From: JAVBMU01 sp031551755
GTDB taxonomy: Bacteria > Actinomycetota > Actinomycetes > Actinomycetales > Cellulomonadaceae
Length of the DNA stretch: 64,000 nucleotides
Assembly: GCA_031551755.1 (NCBI GenBank)
Contig: JAVBNE010000012.1
Span: forward strand, 1 to 64,000
Reading direction: 5' to 3'
Shown here: positions 59,791-64,000 of the stretch, one piece after another
Layout of the letters: each line of letters starts with the position of its first letter
Numbering within the stretch: the first letter of the stretch is position 1
Made by a program: the position numbers and the translations under genes
The notes under the pieces: model-generated
Seen by the model: the letters and a program-made list of their open reading frames with translations, nothing else
Databases searched by the model: none
Told to the model about the DNA's origin: nothing

Positions 59791-60465
59791 ATGTCCTACG
59801 ATCACCAGGAACGGCGCGTTCTCGTGCGGGCCATGACCGATGCCGGCCCCCATGCCGCCACACTTTGCGCCGGGTGGCAGACCCGCCACCTCGCCGCGCA
59901 TCTCGTCTTGCGCGAACGTCGGCCATGGGTGATCGGCGCGGAGGTGGTCCCCGGGCTGACACCGTGGGCGGAACGGGTCTTCGACGACCTCGCCAACGTC
60001 GGCTCGGGCGACGACGCCGCGGAACGCTGGTCGGCGCTCGTCGAGCGGGTCGGTTCCTTACCACCGCGTTGGAGCCCCTTCTCCTGGGCCGGAAACGCCA
60101 TCAACTCGATCGAGTACTTCGTCCACACCGAGGATGTACGCCGGGCCTCCGGAAACGACACCCCGCGCCCCATGACCGCCCAGGGGCGGGCGACGCTGTG
60201 GCGTTCGCTGCGGCGAATGGCACCGCTCGCCGTTCGCCGTGCGGGTGTCGGGGTCACCTTGACGGTTCCCCATGGACCGAGCGTTCAGGTCGCGCGACCG
60301 CGCACGGATGCCGGGACGGTGGTCGTGACCGGCGATGTCGGTGAACTCGTGCTCTTCGCACTCGGCCGGGGAAGGCATGCGCACGTGCGGGCCAGCGGCG
60401 ATCCCGACGACCGCGCCCGGCTCGCCGAGATCTGCCCGGGTCCGGGCTCCGATCGGCAGAGCTGA
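59791..60465 (+). CDS. TIGR03085-like protein (mycothiol-dependent maleylpyruvate isomerase N-terminal fold)
   Basis: 224 aa. 'CAGWQTRHLAAHLVLRERRPWVIGAEVVPGL' and 'FVHTEDVRRA' match the DinB-like fold of the mycothiol-dependent family, with conserved His residues that could bind metal ('HLAAHL', 'FVHTED'). TIGR03085 proteins are restricted to actinobacteria and unassigned in function. ATG 59791 is used; a longer frame overlaps the divergent exporter gene. It is translationally coupled (TGATG) to a GNAT gene. Confidence 0.8.
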   Translation: MSYDHQERRVLVRAMTDAGPHAATLCAGWQTRHLAAHLVLRERRPWVIGAEVVPGLTPWAERVFDDLANVGSGDDAAERWSALVERVGSLPPRWSPFSWAGNAINSIEYFVHTEDVRRASGNDTPRPMTAQGRATLWRSLRRMAPLAVRRAGVGVTLTVPHGPSVQVARPRTDAGTVVVTGDVGELVLFALGRGRHAHVRASGDPDDRARLAEICPGPGSDRQS

Positions 60466-60932
60466 TGGCACACCACAGCGAAGACGCACGACTTCAGGGC
60501 TACCTGCTGCGCACCACCCCCGCGTCCCCGGAGGACGCCGTACGGCTACGCACCACCGCCGGGCTGACCCCGAAAACCCTCCCGCAAGCGACTGCCGCGC
60601 TGGCCGGCACCTGGTACGGGTGCCATATGACCGGACCCGACGGCAGTGTCGTCGGGATGGGGCGAGTCATCGGCGACGGCGGGTGGTACTTCCATATCGT
60701 GGATATGGCCGTGCACCCGGACCATCAGCGCCGCGGGATCGGTGACGCGATCCTGGCCGAGTTGCTCCGGCACATCCGGCGAAGCGCTCCGGCGCAACCC
60801 TTCATCAGCCTGCTCGCCGATGACCCGGGCCGGCGTCTCTACAGTCGGCACGGATTCGTCGACACGGCACCCGGATCGCTCGGAATGGCTCTCCCGGTGG
60901 TAGCGGCCTCACCGGAGCAGACGACTGCCTAG
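60465..60932 (+). CDS. GNAT-family N-acetyltransferase
   Basis: 155 aa. 'HIVDMAVHPDHQRRGIGDAILAELLRHI' is the acetyl-CoA-binding motif A (Q/R-x-x-G-x-G/A), and 'SLLADDPGRRLYSRHGFVDTAP' is the C-terminal motif B. The substrate is unknown. The ATG overlaps the preceding stop, and the 3' end overlaps convergent hisF by 4 bp. Confidence 0.88.
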   Translation: MAHHSEDARLQGYLLRTTPASPEDAVRLRTTAGLTPKTLPQATAALAGTWYGCHMTGPDGSVVGMGRVIGDGGWYFHIVDMAVHPDHQRRGIGDAILAELLRHIRRSAPAQPFISLLADDPGRRLYSRHGFVDTAPGSLGMALPVVAASPEQTTA

Positions 60933-61699
60933 CGGACGACTACCCCTGCTGCCCGCAGCTCGTCCTTGACCGCCCCGATGGTCAGGGTGCCGAAGTGGAA
61001 AACGCTCGCCGCCAGCACCGCATCGGCTCCGGCCTGAGCGGCCGCCGCGAAGTGGGCGGCGGTACCCGCCCCGCCACTGGCGATGAGGGGAATTCGCACC
61101 TCGGACCGCACCTCGCCCAGCATCTCCAGGTCGAATCCGGCCGTCGTGCCGTCCGCATCCATCGAGTTGAGCAGAATCTCGCCGGCACCCAACTCAGCCG
61201 CTCGCACGGCCCATTCGACGGCATCGATCCCGGTGCCCTGACGACCACCATGGGTGGTCACCTCGTAGCCTGACGGGGTGACCACATTCCCCGTGGCCCG
61301 CCGGGCGTCCACGGACAGGACAAGCACCTGGGAGCCGAACCGACCGGCGATCTCCGCGATCAACGTGGGCCGCGCGATCGCGGCCGTGTTCACACCGACC
61401 TTGTCGGCGCCGGCCCGTAGCAGCCGGTCGACGTCGTCGGTGGAGCGGACCCCGCCACCGACCGTCAGCGGCACGAAAACCGCCTCAGCGGTGCGGCGAA
61501 CGACGTCCGTCATCGTCTCCCGCCCCGCGGCGGACGCTGAGACGTCGAGGAAGGTGATCTCATCCGCGCCCTCGGCGTCGTACCGCGCCGCCAGCTCCAC
61601 CGGATCGCCCGCGTCGCGAAGGTTCGCGAAGTTGACCCCCTTGACCACCCGACCGGCATCGACGTCGAGACAAGGGATCACACGGACGGCAACGGTCAC
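60929..61699 (-). CDS. hisF: Imidazole glycerol phosphate synthase cyclase subunit
   Basis: 256 aa. 'VIPCLDVDAGRVVKGVNFANLRDAGDPVE' holds the first catalytic Asp, and 'EILLNSMDADGTTAGFD' the second. 'PLTVGGGVRSTDDVDRLLRAGADKVGVNTAA' and 'PLIASGGAGTAAHF' bind phosphate. It makes imidazole glycerol phosphate and AICAR with HisH, which is not in the window. The FKBP stop overlaps its start (4 bp). Confidence 0.96.
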   Translation of the reverse strand: MTVAVRVIPCLDVDAGRVVKGVNFANLRDAGDPVELAARYDAEGADEITFLDVSASAAGRETMTDVVRRTAEAVFVPLTVGGGVRSTDDVDRLLRAGADKVGVNTAAIARPTLIAEIAGRFGSQVLVLSVDARRATGNVVTPSGYEVTTHGGRQGTGIDAVEWAVRAAELGAGEILLNSMDADGTTAGFDLEMLGEVRSEVRIPLIASGGAGTAAHFAAAAQAGADAVLAASVFHFGTLTIGAVKDELRAAGVVVR

Positions 61700-62619
61700 T
61701 TCTGCTCCTCGGTGGCGGGGGCCTCATCTTGTACTGGAACATGCGAGTCGAGTATGTCGACCACGTAGACCAGGGTCTGGTCGGACAAGGGCGACGACGT
61801 CCCGCCGTACCCCAGATCCGGGGGCACGATCAGCATCACCTGGCTACCCACGGCCTGTTCGATCAGCCCTTGATCCCAGCCGTCGATGACTTCCCCGATG
61901 CCGGCCATCGTCGAGGTGGGTGGCTGGTCGTCGGTCCAGTTGGTGTCGAATGCCTTACCCGTCGACCAACTCACCCCGGTGTACCGCACGGTGACGATCT
62001 GCCCCGCCTCGACCTGCACGCCGGTCCCCCGGATCAACGGCTGGACCGTCAGGTCCGTGGGGGGTGCGGTCTTCGGCACGGAGATCTGCGGGGCACCGTT
62101 CGCTGCCCGGGTCACCGTGGGCAGCCCGTCCACCGGTGGCACCTCGGTGCCATCCGCCCTGGTCGGCAGGATGTCGATCGTGGCCACGACGGGAACGCGA
62201 TCGGATTCGGTGACGAAAAGCATGCGCGCACCGACGTGTTGTCCGGACAAAGCCCGAGCCATGTCCCCCATCGACTCGGTCGTCAGGGTGTACCACGCCG
62301 GCGCATCGGTGAAAGTGTTCTGCAACACCGAACGGTCCCGGCCGTCCTCGGCATAGATGTTGACCAGCACCGGTCGACCCGCCTCGACGGCGCGACCCGT
62401 ACCCGGCCAGATCGTCTCAACCGTCGATCCGCTGACCTTCAGCGGGGCGGTGTACTCGAGGGCAGGTGGTTGACCGGGATCACCGCTGACTGTGACCGCG
62501 CCTTCCCCCTTCTCGGAACTGGGCCCGTCGCAGGCAGTGAGCAGGATCAGGGCAGCCGCGACCAGGGCAACGAGGAGTCGGCCACGGCGCAGGGCCGGGT
62601 TGTGGGAGTCGTCGATCAT
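61696..62619 (-). CDS. Tandem-domain FKBP-type peptidyl-prolyl isomerase lipoprotein
   Basis: 307 aa from the ATG at 62619. The lipobox 'LLTAC' near residue 30 anchors it outside the membrane. The C-terminal FKBP domain ('VTVRYTGVSWSTGKAFDTNW', 'EVIDGWDQGLIEQAVGSQVMLIVPPDLGYG') has the conserved active-site residues. An N-terminal FKBP-like domain (about residues 60-165: 'VLVNIYAEDGRDRSVLQNTF') lacks these. It lies 16 bp after pafA and overlaps hisF; pafA-fkbp is a common actinobacterial order. It assists folding of exported proteins. Confidence 0.88.
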   Translation of the reverse strand: MIDDSHNPALRRGRLLVALVAAALILLTACDGPSSEKGEGAVTVSGDPGQPPALEYTAPLKVSGSTVETIWPGTGRAVEAGRPVLVNIYAEDGRDRSVLQNTFTDAPAWYTLTTESMGDMARALSGQHVGARMLFVTESDRVPVVATIDILPTRADGTEVPPVDGLPTVTRAANGAPQISVPKTAPPTDLTVQPLIRGTGVQVEAGQIVTVRYTGVSWSTGKAFDTNWTDDQPPTSTMAGIGEVIDGWDQGLIEQAVGSQVMLIVPPDLGYGGTSSPLSDQTLVYVVDILDSHVPVQDEAPATEEQK

Positions 62620-62635
62620 GATCAGGCGTTGGCTC

Positions 62636-63997
62636 TCACATGGACTCAATGAGGCGGTCGACGCGCTCGTCAACGTTCTGGAAAGGGTCCTTGCACAGTA
62701 CCGTGCGCTGGGCTTGGTCATTGAGCTTCAGATGTACCCAGTCGACCGTGTAGTCGCGCCGCGCCACCTGCGCCGCGCGGACGAAGTCGCCCCGCAGCTT
62801 GGCCCGGGTGGTCGGCGGCGGCTGTTCGGTCGACTCCTCGATCTCGGCCTCGGTGGTGATCCGTTCGACCAGCCCTCGAGCAGCCAACTGGTTGTACAGG
62901 CCGTCGGTCGGTGAGATGTCGTGGTACGCGAGATCCAGCCGGGCCACCCGGGGATCGTCCAGTTCAGCACCTGTCCGCGTCCGGTAACGCTGGATCAGTC
63001 GCCATTTGATTGCCCAGTCGAGCTCGCGGTCGATGAGCGAAGGATCGTTGACCTCCAACGCCCGCAGACCTCGCTCCCACAGGTCCAAGATCTGCTTGAC
63101 CAGCGGCGTTGCCGACACCTCGGTGTCAACGAAGTCTCGGACCCGCTGCAGGTACTCGCCTTGGATCTCGATCGCGGTGGCGGTCCGGCCGTTAGCGAGC
63201 TGGACAGGATGGGCGCCGGTCATGTCGTGGCTGATTTCGCGGATCGACCGGATGGGGTTCTCCAGGGCAAGGTCGCGCATGGGAACGCCCGCCTCGACAA
63301 GCCGCAGGAGCAGGTCGGTCGCCCCGACCTTGAGCATCGTGGTGGTCTCGGCCATCGACGAGTCCCCTACGATCACATGCAGCCGCCGGTAGTTCTCGGC
63401 ATCGGCATGCGGCTCGTCCCGGGTGTTGATGATGGGCCGGGACCTCGTCGTGGCCGATGACACGGCCTCCCAGATGTGATCCGCACGCTGGGACAGGCAG
63501 TAGACAGCACCCCGGGGGGTCGGCAACACCTTGCCCGCACCGGTCAGGATCTGTCGAGTAATCAGGAACGGCACCAGAATGTCGGAGAGCCGCGCGAAAT
63601 CGCCCTGTCGGCGGACGAGATAATTCTCGTGGCAACCGTAGGAGTTTCCGGCGGAGTCGGTGTTGTTCTTGAACAGGTGGATCTTCCCCGACAAGCCCTC
63701 GTGTTCGAGGCGCTGTTGAGCATCCTCGACCAGCTCCGCCAGAATCCGTTCACCGCCACGGTCGTAGGCCACCAGCTGGCGCACATCGTCGCATTCCGCG
63801 GTGGCGTACTCCGGGTGGGAGCCGACATCGAGGTAGAGACGCGATCCGTTACGCAGGAATACGTTGGAGGAACGCCCCCAGGCGACCACCTTGCGGAAGA
63901 GGTAACGGGCCACCTCATCGGCCGACAGCCCCCGGCCGTCGTCCGCCGCGCAGGTCACACCATATTCCGTTTCCAATCCGAAGATCCTGCGGTCCAT
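62636..63997 (-). CDS. pafA: Pup-protein ligase PafA
   Basis: 453 aa. 'MDRRIFGLETEYGVTCA' is the characteristic PafA N terminus, with the nucleotide/Mg-binding Glu. 'NGSRLYLDVGSHPEYATAECD' provides the catalytic Asp, followed by 'HLFKNNTDSAGNSYGCHENYLV' and 'HVIVGDSSMAETTTMLKVGATDLLLRLVEAG'. It attaches Pup to substrate lysines, marking them for the proteasome. Very close homologue of the Dop deamidase, but without Dop's extra loop. The start is complete, three bases from the window's right edge. Confidence 0.95.
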   Translation of the reverse strand: MDRRIFGLETEYGVTCAADDGRGLSADEVARYLFRKVVAWGRSSNVFLRNGSRLYLDVGSHPEYATAECDDVRQLVAYDRGGERILAELVEDAQQRLEHEGLSGKIHLFKNNTDSAGNSYGCHENYLVRRQGDFARLSDILVPFLITRQILTGAGKVLPTPRGAVYCLSQRADHIWEAVSSATTRSRPIINTRDEPHADAENYRRLHVIVGDSSMAETTTMLKVGATDLLLRLVEAGVPMRDLALENPIRSIREISHDMTGAHPVQLANGRTATAIEIQGEYLQRVRDFVDTEVSATPLVKQILDLWERGLRALEVNDPSLIDRELDWAIKWRLIQRYRTRTGAELDDPRVARLDLAYHDISPTDGLYNQLAARGLVERITTEAEIEESTEQPPPTTRAKLRGDFVRAAQVARRDYTVDWVHLKLNDQAQRTVLCKDPFQNVDERVDRLIESM

Positions 63998-64000
63998 GCG

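Overview
The window is high-GC DNA from an actinobacterium. Marker genes supporting this are a Pup-protein ligase (pafA), the HGxxPAAW and Trp-associated membrane proteins in the trp cluster, a LAxTG sorting signal and many ATGA/GTGA gene overlaps. I cannot place it below the class level. No rRNA, complete tRNA, CRISPR array, integrase or relaxase is visible.

Region A (about 1-22.5 kb) is accessory DNA. It opens with a transposase tail and has a tRNA 3'-end-like remnant near 21.5 kb. It holds probable defence or conflict genes: a DprA-like / ComF-type phosphoribosyltransferase / small membrane protein operon, a divergent ImmA/IrrE metallopeptidase, a PIN protein with a PD-(D/E)XK nuclease, an exported HNH nuclease, a SMARCAL1-like SNF2 helicase with an unknown partner, and an AT-richer SEFIR/TIR-like + helical-repeat gene. 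Broken genes are common: a DinG-like helicase and a LAxTG surface protein that are both cut at one junction near 14.1 kb, and a frameshifted cytosine-5 methyltransferase. A Doc-like toxin/RHH antitoxin pair closes the region. The most unusual signal is a recurrent leader, CCCCGCACAT or a close variant, 8-9 nt before the ATG of at least six genes. Three of these genes also encode an N-terminal GRPDGG motif in otherwise unrelated proteins.

Region B (23-30.5 kb) is a complete-looking operon for methylated-amine or glutamate-amide metabolism: gamma-glutamylmethylamide synthetase-like gmaS, mgsABC (N-methylglutamate synthase), an Amt channel, a monomeric-sarcosine-oxidase-like flavoprotein and an XRE-cupin regulator. 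The flavoprotein sits where other bacteria have a multi-subunit N-methylglutamate dehydrogenase, so it may be a single-chain substitute.

Region C (30.6-40.9 kb) concerns the cell surface: a WxL/DUF916-like pair, rlmC, a lipoprotein L,D-transpeptidase, a secreted Ig-like protein with a strong palindromic operator upstream, ugd, and a hyaluronan-synthase-like glycosyltransferase overlapping a membrane-anchored GH26-like hydrolase. UDP-glucuronate from Ugd would suit the synthase.

Region D (40.9-64 kb) is core metabolism, almost all on the minus strand: pafA, FKBP, hisF, two half ABC exporters, hisI, trpE, three small membrane proteins, trpC, trpB, trpA, lgt, gltB, gltD, pyk. Many of these genes overlap by a few bases, which implies long co-transcribed units.
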